Below are positions 44,954 through 54,824 of a stretch of DNA of 64,000 nt, in pieces. A program made the translations under genes and the position numbers. Position 1 is the first letter of the stretch. Each line of letters starts with the position of its first letter. Origin of the DNA: Alphaproteobacteria bacterium (GTDB lineage: Bacteria > Myxococcota_A > UBA796 > GCA-2862545); contig JACKER010000030.1 of NCBI GenBank assembly GCA_020632925.1, positions 24,418 to 88,417 on the forward strand, in the 5' to 3' direction. Under the pieces are notes generated by a model that was given only the letters and a program-made list of their open reading frames with translations, was not told the DNA's origin and did no database searches.

Positions 44954-45681
44954 GCCACCACCTCGAGTCGGTGGAGGTCCTGGAGGGACCCGTCCACGCC
45001 GGCATCGTCCTCACCTGCGAGCACGCGAGCAACGCGCTCCCCGAGCCCTGGGTCTGGCCCGAGCACGACCGTTGGCTCGTGGACACCCACTGGGCCTACG
45101 ATCTCGGCATCGCAGAGGTGACCCGGGAGCTCGCGCGCGAGCTGGAGGTCCCCGCGGTCCTCTCTCGCTACTCCCGGCTGCTGTGCGACGTGAACCGGCC
45201 GGTCGACGCCGAGACCACGTTCCGGCCGTTCGCCGATGGCCGGCAGGTGTGGCTCAACCACGCGCTCACCGACGCCGAGCGACAGAGCCGGATCGACGCC
45301 CTCCACCGCCCGTTCCACGCCGCGGTGGATCACGTCGTCGAGCGCACGCCGCGCGCGATCGTGCTGTCCATGCACTCGTTCACGCCGGTCTACGAAGCCG
45401 GTCCGCCGCGTCCGATGGAGATCGGGGTGCTGTTCGATCGGGAGGAGGCGCTCGCGCACCGGGTCGCGGAGGCGCTCGAGCGGGAGGGATGGAAGACCGC
45501 CCTCAACGAGCCGTATTCGGGACGGCTCGGTCTGATCTACAGCGCGGCCCGACACGCCGAGCGGCACGGCCGCGCCGCGCTGGAGCTGGAGGTCCGCAAC
45601 GACGTGGCCTGTGACCTCGCACGTCGCTCGTCGCTGCTGCACGGCCTGCGCCACGCCTTGAACCACGCCGGTCTGTGCTGA
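44950..45681 (+). CDS. N-formylglutamate amidohydrolase family protein
   Basis: 243 residues from GTG 44950. Family blocks: IVLTCEHASNALPEP, THWAYDLGIAEVTRELAREL, CDVNRP, and VLSMHSFTPVY, with His/Glu/Asp positions fit for zinc or arginine-like binding. Classic HutG acts in histidine degradation, but no hut genes are present; related proteins act on other N-acylated amino acids. Last gene of the coupled operon beginning at 40101. Confidence 0.8.
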   Translation: MSHHLESVEVLEGPVHAGIVLTCEHASNALPEPWVWPEHDRWLVDTHWAYDLGIAEVTRELARELEVPAVLSRYSRLLCDVNRPVDAETTFRPFADGRQVWLNHALTDAERQSRIDALHRPFHAAVDHVVERTPRAIVLSMHSFTPVYEAGPPRPMEIGVLFDREEALAHRVAEALEREGWKTALNEPYSGRLGLIYSAARHAERHGRAALELEVRNDVACDLARRSSLLHGLRHALNHAGLC

Positions 45682-45698
45682 CGGGGTAGATTGTCGCC

Positions 45699-46964
45699 GT
45701 GCTCGCCCTCCTGCCCATCTCGACGTCCGTCGCTGCCACCAACCCCACGTGGGTCCGAACCGACACGACCTCGAGCCTCATGGTCGAGATCGTCAGCCCC
45801 GGCCTGGCCGAGGGGGAGACCGTCCCGGCGATGGTCGCCATCCCCACGCTGCGCGAGCCCGACGGCTTCGATGCGTCACAGCTCGCGGCCTTCGACGCCG
45901 ACGGGCGCCAGCTCCCGTGCGAGGTGGAGATCGGTGGGGACGACACCCTGGCCTGGGTCTCGCTCACCGTCCCTCCCGCCGGGAACAGCTGGATCTGGCT
46001 CGACTGGTCCGGGAGCGTGCCGCCGCTCGGGGGCGTGTTCGCCAACTACCTGAGCGTGCATCACTTCGCCCAGGCCGGCCCCGGCACGGACGCCTCGGGG
46101 CACGCACACACGGCGGTCCTGACTCCGCCGACGGGCACGGTGATCGACGGCACCAGCGGTTTTCATGTCGAGCTGCACGCCGACACCGAGACCGTCTCCA
46201 TCCCGTACACCCAGCTGCTGGTGGGCTCCGCCGGCTGGACGATGACGATGGCGATCTCGCAGAACAACGTCGCCTACGTCCATCCGATCGTGACGGCCGA
46301 CACGTCGTGGACGATCCGGAACCCGGGCGGCCGCAACCTCACGTTCGACGACCTGCATGGCGGCGTGCTCCCGAATTTCGCGAGCCTGCCGAGCCAGCCC
46401 CGCCTGCTCGCGCTGGTGTACGACACGGAGACCAGCCCGACGCTCACGGCCTGGTTGGAGGGCGACACGCCGGACAGCCTGCCGACCACGCTCAACGAGC
46501 TGACGGGGGACCTGGTACTTTCCGGACCGACCTCCCCCAGCTCGGCCTATGCGTTCGACGAGCTCCGCTTCTTCCCGGCTCCTCGCAGCCAGGACTGGCT
46601 CGAGGTCGACGCGCTGTCGCTGGCCGGCGACCTCGCGTCCCCCTGCCTCTGGAAGCCACCCCTGGGCCGAGACGAGGACCAGGACGGGATCTGCGACGAA
46701 TACGACGCGTGTCCCGACGCACCGAACCTGGACCCTGGCGGGAGCGACTGCCCGACACCGCCCGAGGAGACGGGAGGGACGGTGACGGGGACGGACAAGC
46801 CGAACCCCACCGACGACTCGCCGTCGGACACGGGCCCGATGCTGCGCCTGCCGGCCATGGGTCTCGATCCCGGGTGCACCTGCGACACCGCGAGCGGCGG
46901 CTGGGCGACCTCGCTCGGTTGGCTGCTGGCCGCGGTGGGGCTGCGCAGGCGTCGTCAGGCCTGA
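45699..46964 (+). CDS. MYXO-CTERM-type surface protein
   Basis: 421 residues from GTG 45699. Short signal peptide (LALLPISTSVAA), a beta-rich domain resembling DUF2341/concanavalin-like modules (about 15-300), a calcium-binding thrombospondin type-3-like motif DEDQDGICDEYDACPDAP, a Thr/Pro/Asp spacer, and a C-terminal anchor: GCTCDTASGG, hydrophobic SLGWLLAAVGL, RRRR. Such tails are processed for surface display in myxobacteria. Convergent overlap of 10 bases with pyk. Confidence 0.75.
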   Translation: MLALLPISTSVAATNPTWVRTDTTSSLMVEIVSPGLAEGETVPAMVAIPTLREPDGFDASQLAAFDADGRQLPCEVEIGGDDTLAWVSLTVPPAGNSWIWLDWSGSVPPLGGVFANYLSVHHFAQAGPGTDASGHAHTAVLTPPTGTVIDGTSGFHVELHADTETVSIPYTQLLVGSAGWTMTMAISQNNVAYVHPIVTADTSWTIRNPGGRNLTFDDLHGGVLPNFASLPSQPRLLALVYDTETSPTLTAWLEGDTPDSLPTTLNELTGDLVLSGPTSPSSAYAFDELRFFPAPRSQDWLEVDALSLAGDLASPCLWKPPLGRDEDQDGICDEYDACPDAPNLDPGGSDCPTPPEETGGTVTGTDKPNPTDDSPSDTGPMLRLPAMGLDPGCTCDTASGGWATSLGWLLAAVGLRRRRQA

Positions 46965-48412
46965 TCCTCGCCGACCAGGTGGATCTTCACGAGGTTCGCG
47001 GCCTCGCGGCTCGGCGCCTTCCCCGCCAGGATCACGATCTCCTCGCCGCGCTGGATCAGCCCCTGCTCGACCAGCACGCGTTCGCCCACGTGGATCAGCT
47101 CGTCGGTGGAGTCGACCGGCGGCACGAGGATCGGGACCACCCCCCACGCGAGCGAGAGCTGATCGGCGGTGCGCGGGTTGTTCGTCAGCGCGAACAGGGG
47201 GCCGCGCGGCCGTGCCTTGCTCGCCTGGCGGGCCGTGGCGCCCGTCCACGAGAACACGACGAGCGGTCGCGCCTTCTCGGATGCCGCGTAGCAGGCGGCG
47301 CGGACCACGATCCCGGTCGAGCTGTCGGTGGTCACGGGCATCGCGTCGATCGGCGTGCTGCGGAAGAAGGCGCTCCCTTCGACCTCGCGGCTGATCTTGT
47401 CCATCATCTGCACGGCCTCGACCGGGTACCGGCCCACGCTGGTCTCGCCCGACAGCATGACGGCGTCGGTGCCGTCGAGGATGGCGTTCGCCACGTCCGT
47501 CGTCTCGGCGCGGGTCGGGCGGGGGTTGCGCTCCATGCTGTCGAGCATCTGGGTGGCGGTGATCGCCAGACGCCCCGCCTTCTGCGCCGCGGACAGGATG
47601 CGCTTCTGGTAGACCGGCACCTTCTCGATGCTCACCTCGACGCCGAGGTCGCCTCGCGCCACCATCACGCCGTCCGCGACCGCGAGGATCTCGTCGATGC
47701 GCTCGACGGCCGACGGCTTCTCGATCTTCGCGATCACCGGGATGTCGGTGTGTCCCTGCTCCGCCATCGCGGCCCGCAGCGCCACCACGTCCTCGGCCCG
47801 CTGCACGAAGGACAGCGCTACGTAGTCCACGCCCACGTCGAGGCCGACGGCCAGGTCGCCGAGGTCCTTCTCCGTGAGGCACGGGATGGACATGTCGACG
47901 CCGGGCAGGTTGATCCCCTTGTGCGATCCGAGCTCCCCGCCGTCGTCGATGCGGATGTCGACCTCTCCGGGCTCGCCGCGGCGCACGGCGACCACCTGCC
48001 CCGAGAGCGCGCCGTCGGCGAACAGCACCAGGTCGCCCGGGTTCACGTCGTCCACCATCTGCGGGTAGGTCGTGCCCACCCTGTGGCCGGCGCCGACGTA
48101 GCTCTCGTCCATCACCACGGTGAGCACGTCCCCCTGGGCGAGGGGCAGCGGCGTGGGCACCTTCCCCGTGCGGATCTTGGGGCCCTGGAGATCGAGCAGG
48201 ATCGCCGTCGGCTTGCGCAGCTTCATGGCGGCCCGACGAACCCGCGCGACCTGGCGCCGGATGCTCTCGTGATCGGCGTGGCTGCAGTTGATGCGGGCCA
48301 CGTCCACGCCCGCCTCCAGCACGCGCGTGAGCATGGGCTCGTCCCAGGTCGCCGGGCCGAGCGTCGCGACGATCTTGGTGCGGGTGTCGAGGTTCTGGCG
48401 CTTCTCGTACAT
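46955..48412 (-). CDS. pyk: Pyruvate kinase
   Basis: PEP + ADP to pyruvate + ATP. 485 residues from ATG at 48412 (GGGAG 5 bases upstream); GTG at 48418 is closer to the overlap but badly spaced. Blocks: TKIVATLGPATWDEPML, RINCSHADHE, LLDLQGPKIRTGK, the active-site IAKIEKPSAVERIDEI and MVARGDLGVEV, and MLSGETSVGRYPVEAV. Last gene of a four-gene minus operon with peptidoglycan-related hydrolases, an odd place for a glycolytic enzyme. Confidence 0.96.
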   Translation of the reverse strand: MYEKRQNLDTRTKIVATLGPATWDEPMLTRVLEAGVDVARINCSHADHESIRRQVARVRRAAMKLRKPTAILLDLQGPKIRTGKVPTPLPLAQGDVLTVVMDESYVGAGHRVGTTYPQMVDDVNPGDLVLFADGALSGQVVAVRRGEPGEVDIRIDDGGELGSHKGINLPGVDMSIPCLTEKDLGDLAVGLDVGVDYVALSFVQRAEDVVALRAAMAEQGHTDIPVIAKIEKPSAVERIDEILAVADGVMVARGDLGVEVSIEKVPVYQKRILSAAQKAGRLAITATQMLDSMERNPRPTRAETTDVANAILDGTDAVMLSGETSVGRYPVEAVQMMDKISREVEGSAFFRSTPIDAMPVTTDSSTGIVVRAACYAASEKARPLVVFSWTGATARQASKARPRGPLFALTNNPRTADQLSLAWGVVPILVPPVDSTDELIHVGERVLVEQGLIQRGEEIVILAGKAPSREAANLVKIHLVGEDQA

Positions 48413-48414
48413 CG

Positions 48415-49284
48415 TCACTCCCAGGACAGGGTCCCGTCGGACAGCGTGGCGGGCGCGTCCCAGACGAACGCCCGGTTGTGGGGGCCGTGGCCGATGGGCA
48501 GCTCACCCACCACCGGCACGCCGAGGGGTGCCAGCACGTCCACGAACACGTCGGCCAGCGCATAGTCGGCGCCGGGCGGAGGGTCGCAGCCCACGTTCCG
48601 CCCGATCGCCACGCCCACCACGCCGTCGAGCACGCCCGCGGACGACAGCTGTTGGAGCATGCGATCCACGCGGTACGGGTGCTCGCCGATCTCCTCGATC
48701 ACCAGGATCGCGCCGCTGGCGTCGAGCTGCCAGGGCGTCCCGCAGGTGGCGGCGAGGAGCGAGAGGTTGCCGCCGACCAGCGGGCCGTGCGCCGTCCCCG
48801 CGACCCAGGTCTCTCCGTCGAGCGGGGCCGTCTCCCGACCGTCGAGCAGGTCGAACAGGTGCTCCACGGAGCCCGGCTCGGTCACCGAGAGGCTGTGCAG
48901 CACCGGACCGTGGATCAGGGGGCCGATCCCGCGGCGCCGCAGGGCGCAGAAGAGGGCGGTCACGTCGGAGAACCCGATGACCGGCTTGTTCCCGAGCGGG
49001 AGCTCGTCGAGACGGCGGAGCAGTCGGGTCAGTCCCGAGCCCCCACGCGCGATCCAGACCGCGTCGTCCCCGGTCGAGCTCAGCGCCTCGGCGAGCTGGG
49101 AGAGCCGCTGGTCGTCGGGGGAGGCGAGGTACCGCCAGGGGCGGAGCAGGTCGGGGTAGACGTGCAGGTCGAGGCCTCGCTCGCGCGCCATCTGCATCCC
49201 GCGCTCGAGGCGGTCGACGTCGTGGACGTGGCAGGGCGCCACCACCGCCACCCGCGCACCTCGTCGGAGGAGGGGGGGCCTCAC
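48415..49284 (-). CDS. LD-carboxypeptidase (peptidase S66)
   Basis: Removes terminal D-Ala from murein tetrapeptides in cell-wall recycling (LdcA type). 289 residues from GTG at 49284 (GTGA overlap). Motifs: VAVVAPC at the N terminus, VWIARGGSGLTRLL, nucleophile-region VIGFSDVTALFCAL, LVIEEIGEHPYRVDRM with the catalytic Glu, and LPIGHGPHNRAF with the catalytic His. No signal peptide, so cytoplasmic. Family assigned; exact substrate inferred. Confidence 0.88.
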   Translation of the reverse strand: MRPPLLRRGARVAVVAPCHVHDVDRLERGMQMARERGLDLHVYPDLLRPWRYLASPDDQRLSQLAEALSSTGDDAVWIARGGSGLTRLLRRLDELPLGNKPVIGFSDVTALFCALRRRGIGPLIHGPVLHSLSVTEPGSVEHLFDLLDGRETAPLDGETWVAGTAHGPLVGGNLSLLAATCGTPWQLDASGAILVIEEIGEHPYRVDRMLQQLSSAGVLDGVVGVAIGRNVGCDPPPGADYALADVFVDVLAPLGVPVVGELPIGHGPHNRAFVWDAPATLSDGTLSWE

Positions 49285-50138
49285 GCGCCCCACTCCACCG
49301 GGTGCGCCACCTCGTCGACCACCGACCAGCGACCGTCGGCGTGGTGCAGCCGACCGAGCGCGACCTCGTGATCGTGTGTGAAGAAGAGGTGGCCGCCACG
49401 GGGGAGCAGATCCTCGAACAACGCTCGCTTCTCGTCGATCAGCTGCTCGGGGTATCGGTCGTAGCCCATCGTGATCGGCAGGTGGACCCAGGGGCGGCCC
49501 GGGACCAGATCCGCCGCGAACACGACCGGCCCCGCCGCCGTGGGGACCTCGGGGAGCAGCAGACCCGGCGTGTGCCCGTGGCTGCGGTGGAAGCGCCAAC
49601 CGGGCAGCGCGGGGGTGGTCGGCCCGTCCACCAGCTCCAGGCGGCCGGTCGCGTCGAGCAGGGTGGTCATCCCGGGCACGAAGCTCGCGCGGTCCCGGAA
49701 GTGCGGTCGGCGCGCGCGCTCCATCGCCTCGGCCCCGACGACGAAGGTCGCGCGCGGAAAGAGCAGCTGCTGCTCCGCACCTTCCTCCCACGCGGTCAAC
49801 AGCCCGCCCGCGTGATCGAAGTGGAGGTGGGAGAGCACGACGACGTCGATGTCCTCGTGGCTCACGCCGCGAGCGGCGAGGTTGTCGAGCAGGACGTGGT
49901 GGGCCTCCTGCACTCCGAAGCGCTCCCGGAGCGTCGGCTCGAAGAAGGCGCCGATCCCGGTCTCGACCAACGTGAGCGGGCCGTCTCCCTGCACGAGCAT
50001 CGCGCGACACGCCAGCGGGATGCGGTTGCGCTCGTCCGGCTGCACCCAGCGCGTCCACAGGGGCTTGGGCGCGTTGCCGAACATGGCGCCGCCGTCCAGG
50101 CGTTGGCTGTTGCCGAGCACGGCGGTGATGGCGGTCAT
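49281..50138 (-). CDS. MBL-fold metallohydrolase
   Basis: 285 residues from ATG at 50138. Zinc signature VVLSHLHFDHAGG (about residue 101), a downstream SHGHTPG His, FAADLVPG Asp and FFTHDHEVAL His complete the binuclear site of lactonase/quorum-quenching-like MBL enzymes. Substrate not predictable. Overlaps both neighbours by four bases. Confidence 0.85.
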   Translation of the reverse strand: MTAITAVLGNSQRLDGGAMFGNAPKPLWTRWVQPDERNRIPLACRAMLVQGDGPLTLVETGIGAFFEPTLRERFGVQEAHHVLLDNLAARGVSHEDIDVVVLSHLHFDHAGGLLTAWEEGAEQQLLFPRATFVVGAEAMERARRPHFRDRASFVPGMTTLLDATGRLELVDGPTTPALPGWRFHRSHGHTPGLLLPEVPTAAGPVVFAADLVPGRPWVHLPITMGYDRYPEQLIDEKRALFEDLLPRGGHLFFTHDHEVALGRLHHADGRWSVVDEVAHPVEWGA

Positions 50139-51166
50139 GGCGTCCTCCCGAGCCCGAGCGTGCGGGCGACGGCGTCGTGGATGCGAGGACGCGCGGCGCG
50201 GATCGGAGCCTTGTCGTCCACCGGGTGGACCCGATTGGTCGACAACGCGACGACCACCTGCTCGCGTGGGGCGATCCACACGCTGGTGCCGGTGTACCCG
50301 AGGTGGCCGACGCCGTCGACCGGCCAGGACGATCCGGTGGAGGTGTACGCCCCGACCGTGACCCCGTCCCAACCTCCGCGGTGCGACCCCGGTCCGCGGC
50401 ACGCCCACAGCGGGCTCGGATCCGGCACGTCGTCGCGCTCCCCCCGCGACGCTGCGAGCAGGGCCTCGGCCTGCAGCGCGACGGCCTCGGACGAGGCGAA
50501 CAGCCCGGCGTGCGTGCTCACGCCGCCCATCGCGAACGCGTTGAGGTCGTGGACCTCGCCGTCGATCACCCGGCCGCGGACGGGGCAGTCCTCGGTCGCG
50601 GCGGCGACACCTGCGGGGGTGCCCCAGCTCATCGGCGCCACCAGCAGCGGCGCGAGCTGGGCCTCCAGCGGTCCTCCCAGCGCCTCGAGCAGGCTCAGGA
50701 GCACGAGGAACCCGAGGTCCGAGTAGGCGTGGGCCTCACCGGGGACGTGGGCGAGCGGCGTCCGCTGCGCCAGCTCGAGGATCTCCGCGCGACCCTCGGG
50801 CGTCCCCCAGCGGGCGCGGTCGATCCGCTCGTACAGCGGCGCCCAGGGCGGGTACCCCGAGGCGTGCGTGAGGAGCATCGCGACGGTGATCCGCGGGTCG
50901 ACGCCCGGGACGTACCGGTCCACGCGCTCGTCCAGTCTCAGTCCCCGCGCGAGCCAGGCAGCGGCGACCGTCGCCCCCGCGAGCGGCTTGGTGACCGAGG
51001 CCAGATCGTAGACCTGCCCCGTCGTCGCCTCCCTGCGCGGCTCGATGCGCGCGAGGCCCGCCGTGTGCAGCAGCTCGGTGCGCCCGCGGACACGGACGCA
51101 GATGGAGGCCGACGGGATGCTCCCTTCCGCGAGGACCGCCTGGATCTCGTCGACCACCGCTTGCAC
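50135..51166 (-). CDS. Serine hydrolase of the beta-lactamase/class C PBP fold
   Basis: 343 residues from GTG at 51166 (GGAAGG upstream). Catalytic SxxK in LASVTKPLAG (about residue 47), second motif YSDLG, third motif HLGYTGTS in place of KTG. No clear signal peptide, so probably cytoplasmic or peripheral. Family includes esterases, D-aminopeptidases and amidases acting on murein or D-amino acids. First gene of the operon with MBL hydrolase, LD-carboxypeptidase and pyk. Confidence 0.85.
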   Translation of the reverse strand: MQAVVDEIQAVLAEGSIPSASICVRVRGRTELLHTAGLARIEPRREATTGQVYDLASVTKPLAGATVAAAWLARGLRLDERVDRYVPGVDPRITVAMLLTHASGYPPWAPLYERIDRARWGTPEGRAEILELAQRTPLAHVPGEAHAYSDLGFLVLLSLLEALGGPLEAQLAPLLVAPMSWGTPAGVAAATEDCPVRGRVIDGEVHDLNAFAMGGVSTHAGLFASSEAVALQAEALLAASRGERDDVPDPSPLWACRGPGSHRGGWDGVTVGAYTSTGSSWPVDGVGHLGYTGTSVWIAPREQVVVALSTNRVHPVDDKAPIRAARPRIHDAVARTLGLGRTP

Positions 51167-51224
51167 GGGGCCCTTCCTACCAGCCCCGGGCGCAACGGGA
51201 TAGGGGCCTGGGTCCGGAGCGTCG

Positions 51225-52115
<891 letters not shown>

Positions 52116-52118
52116 TCC

Positions 52119-53438
52119 GTGCGGTCGCACCCCATCCTGGAGGCGTCGGCGAGGGCAGGGGTCCGGCTGGGCCTCAATCGGGTGCAGACCTTCCTCGGCG
52201 TGCTGGGCGAGCCGCAGCTGTGCGCGCCGGCGGTCCACGTGGCGGGGACGAACGGGAAGGGGAGCGTCTGCGCCTACGTCACGAGCGCGCTCGTGGCGGC
52301 GGGGTACCGTGTCGGCACCACGATCTCGCCACATGTCGAAGAGGTGAACGAGCGGATCCAGCTCGACGGGCAGCCGATCGACGACGCGCGTCTGGTGGAC
52401 CTGCTGGAGCGCGTCGACCGCGCGCGACGCGAGTGGGTCGAGGTCGCGGGCGAGCGCGTGGAGGCGCTGACCTACTTCGAGCTCGTCACCTGCGCCGCCT
52501 TCCTGTGCTTCGCGCAGGAGCGGGTCGACGTCATGGTGATCGAGGTCGGGCTCGGCGGCAGGCTCGACGCCACCAACGTCGTGCGCTCCGTCGTGTGCGC
52601 GGTGCCGAGCATCGGGCTCGATCACACGGCGGAGCTCGGCCCGGACCTCACGTCGATCGCGCGCGAGAAGGCGGGCATCTTCCAGCGCGGCGTGCCGGTC
52701 GTGGCGGGCGTGCTGCCGCCCGACGCGAAGACGGTGATCGAGCTGGCGGCCCGACGCCTCGGAGCGCCCTTGTGGGTGCCGCCGCAGCTCCGTCGCGAGC
52801 CCCACCGGGACGGTCGGTGGACGCTGCACACCCCCACGGGGCGGGTGGGTCCCGTGCGCCTCGGGATGGAGGGCGTGCACCAGGGCATCAACGCCAGCGT
52901 GGCCGTCGGTGCGCTGCACCAGCTCCGCTCCCAGGGGTTCCTCGTCTCGGACGAGGCCATCGCGACCGGGCTCGAGAAGGCCATGGTGCCCGTACGACTC
53001 GAGACGCTCGCGCCGGGGTTGGTGGCCGACGGCGCGCACAACGCGGACGGGACCCGCGCGCTGGCGGCGTGGCTGGCGAAGCGCGACCGGCCCGGGAGCC
53101 GGATCCTGTTGTTCGGCATGGGGCAGGATCGCGATCCGTCCGAGGTGGTGGCGCCGCTCGTCGAGCACTTCGACGAGATCGTGACCACGCGCTGCTCGCA
53201 CCCGAAGGCCCGGGAGAGCAGCGAGCTCGCGCACATCCTCGCCGAGCTGCACCCGATGGTCACCGACGGGGGCTCGATCGAGGAGATCCTGCCCGAGGTG
53301 TACGCCGAGGCGCAGGAGACCATCGTCGCCGGCAGCCTGTTCCTCGCGGGCGCGGCCCGCAGCCTGGTCCGGGAGGGCGTGCTCGAGGGGATCGAGCCCG
53401 GGAAGGGCATCGAGCAGCTCGACGAGGCGGAGGAGTGA
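52119..53438 (+). CDS. folC: Folylpolyglutamate synthase/dihydrofolate synthase
   Basis: Adds glutamate to dihydropteroate or folates. 439 residues from GTG 52119. Mur-ligase fold: P-loop VHVAGTNGKGSVCAYV, VIEVGLGGRLDATNVV, GLDHTAELG, and C-terminal DGAHNADGTRAL. Feeds the folate pool used by folD, gcvT and ygfZ in this window. Stop overlaps holB (GTGA). Confidence 0.95.
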   Translation: MRSHPILEASARAGVRLGLNRVQTFLGVLGEPQLCAPAVHVAGTNGKGSVCAYVTSALVAAGYRVGTTISPHVEEVNERIQLDGQPIDDARLVDLLERVDRARREWVEVAGERVEALTYFELVTCAAFLCFAQERVDVMVIEVGLGGRLDATNVVRSVVCAVPSIGLDHTAELGPDLTSIAREKAGIFQRGVPVVAGVLPPDAKTVIELAARRLGAPLWVPPQLRREPHRDGRWTLHTPTGRVGPVRLGMEGVHQGINASVAVGALHQLRSQGFLVSDEAIATGLEKAMVPVRLETLAPGLVADGAHNADGTRALAAWLAKRDRPGSRILLFGMGQDRDPSEVVAPLVEHFDEIVTTRCSHPKARESSELAHILAELHPMVTDGGSIEEILPEVYAEAQETIVAGSLFLAGAARSLVREGVLEGIEPGKGIEQLDEAEE

Positions 53439-54445
53439 CGGGCATCCTCGGGCACGAGCGGACCCGCGCGACGCTCTGGGCGGCCCTGAAGGCCGGGCGC
53501 CCGCACCACGCCTACCTGCTCGAGGGTCCCCGTGGCCTGGGCAAGCGGCTGATCGCCGATCGGTACGCGATGACGGCGAACTGCCTCGCCGAGAGCCCGT
53601 TCGAGGCCCTGCCCTGCGGCACCTGCACCTCGTGCCGCCAGATCCTCGCCGGGACCCACCCCGACGTGTTGCTGCTCGAGCCGGACACCGAGCGCGCGTC
53701 GCGGGCGATCCCGATCGAGGCGGTGCGCGAGGTGATCCGCAAGACCACCTACCACCGGTTCTCGGCGCGTCGGCGCTTCGTGATCGTGGACCCGGTCGAG
53801 GCGATGCTCGAGCCTGCTGCCAACGCGCTGCTCAAGACGCTGGAGGAGCCGCCGGACGGCACGGGCTTCCTCCTGGTGTCGCACAACCCCGCAGCGCTCC
53901 TGCCCACGATCCGCTCGCGTTGCCAGCGGATCCGGTTGGGCGCGGTGCCCGTCGAGCGCGTCCGCGACTGGCTGATCGCGGATCATGGACGCGATCGGGA
54001 GCTGGCGGACGCCGCGGCGCGCGCCTCGCTCGGTTGCCCGGGGACGGCGCTGTCCCTCGATCCCGAGGGCCTCCAGAAGCGGGCCGGCCTGCGGGACGAC
54101 GTGCTCGCCGCGCTGGGTGGGCCGCTGGAAGGCGTGATGGCGCTGGCCGTGCGGGTGACCCAGGGCGCCCGTCAGGAGTGGGCCACCGAGGTCGCCGCCC
54201 TGCTCGAGGTGGTGGAGGACCTGATCCGCGACGGCGTGCTCCTGGCGACGGGCGCACGGGTGCCGACGACGGCGCCCCACCCGGACCTGCAGCGCTTCGC
54301 CGGCTTGTTCCCCGACGGCCTCGATCGCTGCTCGCGCGCGGTCCAGGACGCCCGAGACGACCTCGAGGTCTACGTGTCCGGTCGGACCGTGGTGGAGGCG
54401 CTGCTCACCGCCGTTCGCCGAGAGCTCGCCGCCTGTCCCGCCTGA
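53435..54445 (+). CDS. holB: DNA polymerase III delta-prime subunit
   Basis: Clamp-loader subunit. 336 residues from GTG 53435. AAA+ fold: LGHERTRATLWAAL, P-loop-like GPRGLGKRLIADRYA, Cys cluster PCGTCTSCRQILAGTHPDV (zinc), VIVDPVEAMLEPAANALLKTLEEPP, and the SRCQRIRL sensor-1 block typical of DnaX/HolB. The terminal helical domain is diverged. Confidence 0.9.
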   Translation: MTGILGHERTRATLWAALKAGRPHHAYLLEGPRGLGKRLIADRYAMTANCLAESPFEALPCGTCTSCRQILAGTHPDVLLLEPDTERASRAIPIEAVREVIRKTTYHRFSARRRFVIVDPVEAMLEPAANALLKTLEEPPDGTGFLLVSHNPAALLPTIRSRCQRIRLGAVPVERVRDWLIADHGRDRELADAAARASLGCPGTALSLDPEGLQKRAGLRDDVLAALGGPLEGVMALAVRVTQGARQEWATEVAALLEVVEDLIRDGVLLATGARVPTTAPHPDLQRFAGLFPDGLDRCSRAVQDARDDLEVYVSGRTVVEALLTAVRRELAACPA

Positions 54446-54459
54446 GGATCCAACGAAGC

Positions 54460-54481
54460 GAGCCGGCGCGAGGGCCGGCTC
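54460..54481. terminator. Hairpin after holB
   Basis: Eight-base perfect stem GAGCCGGC (54460-54467) and GCCGGCTC (54474-54481), loop GCGAGG, 14 bases after the holB stop and before the end of a convergent small gene. No T-tract; may serve both strands. Confidence 0.4.
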
Positions 54482-54524
54482 TCACGGAGCGATCGGAACG
54501 ACCCGGGTGGAACCCGGGAGCGAC

Positions 54525-54704
54525 CTACTCGGTCCGGTTCTCGGGCGACACCTGGGCCTGGGGGGCCGCGGCGTCGATCTCCGGCGTGTGGATCGGGAAG
54601 GGCGGGGTGGTGCCGTGGTTCCGGCGCGCGGCCTTCGCGGCCTTCCCGGCGTTCCGCCGGCGGCGCTCGCGCTTCACCCAGGTCTCCTTGGTATTGCTGG
54701 CCAT
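54525..54704 (-). CDS. Small basic conserved-type protein
   Basis: 59 residues from the ATG at 54704. N-terminal ASNTKETWVKRERRRRNAGKAAKAARRNHGTTP is highly basic, followed by a short acidic/Pro tail. Similar short basic proteins beginning ASNTK are, as I recall, common in myxobacteria; a ribosome- or nucleic-acid-associated role is a guess. Supported by good codon structure and a -35/-10 pair upstream. Confidence 0.55.
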   Translation of the reverse strand: MASNTKETWVKRERRRRNAGKAAKAARRNHGTTPPFPIHTPEIDAAAPQAQVSPENRTE

Positions 54705-54788
54705 GACGAACCTCGCGGGAAGCGGACCATCGGCCGCTTCGTTGATCGGTGGGGTCGAGCGGACGCGCTGCGAGCCCCGAACCCCCGC

Positions 54789-54817
54789 CATCTATGGGGG
54801 GGCCGGGACCTCGTCAA
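54789..54817 (-). promoter_or_regulatory. Promoter of the small basic protein
   Basis: Minus strand: TTGACG (54812-54817), 17-base spacer, TAGATG (54789-54794). Lies between the thiolase stop and the small gene, about 85 bases from its ATG. Confidence 0.4.
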
Positions 54818-54824
54818 GCGCCGC

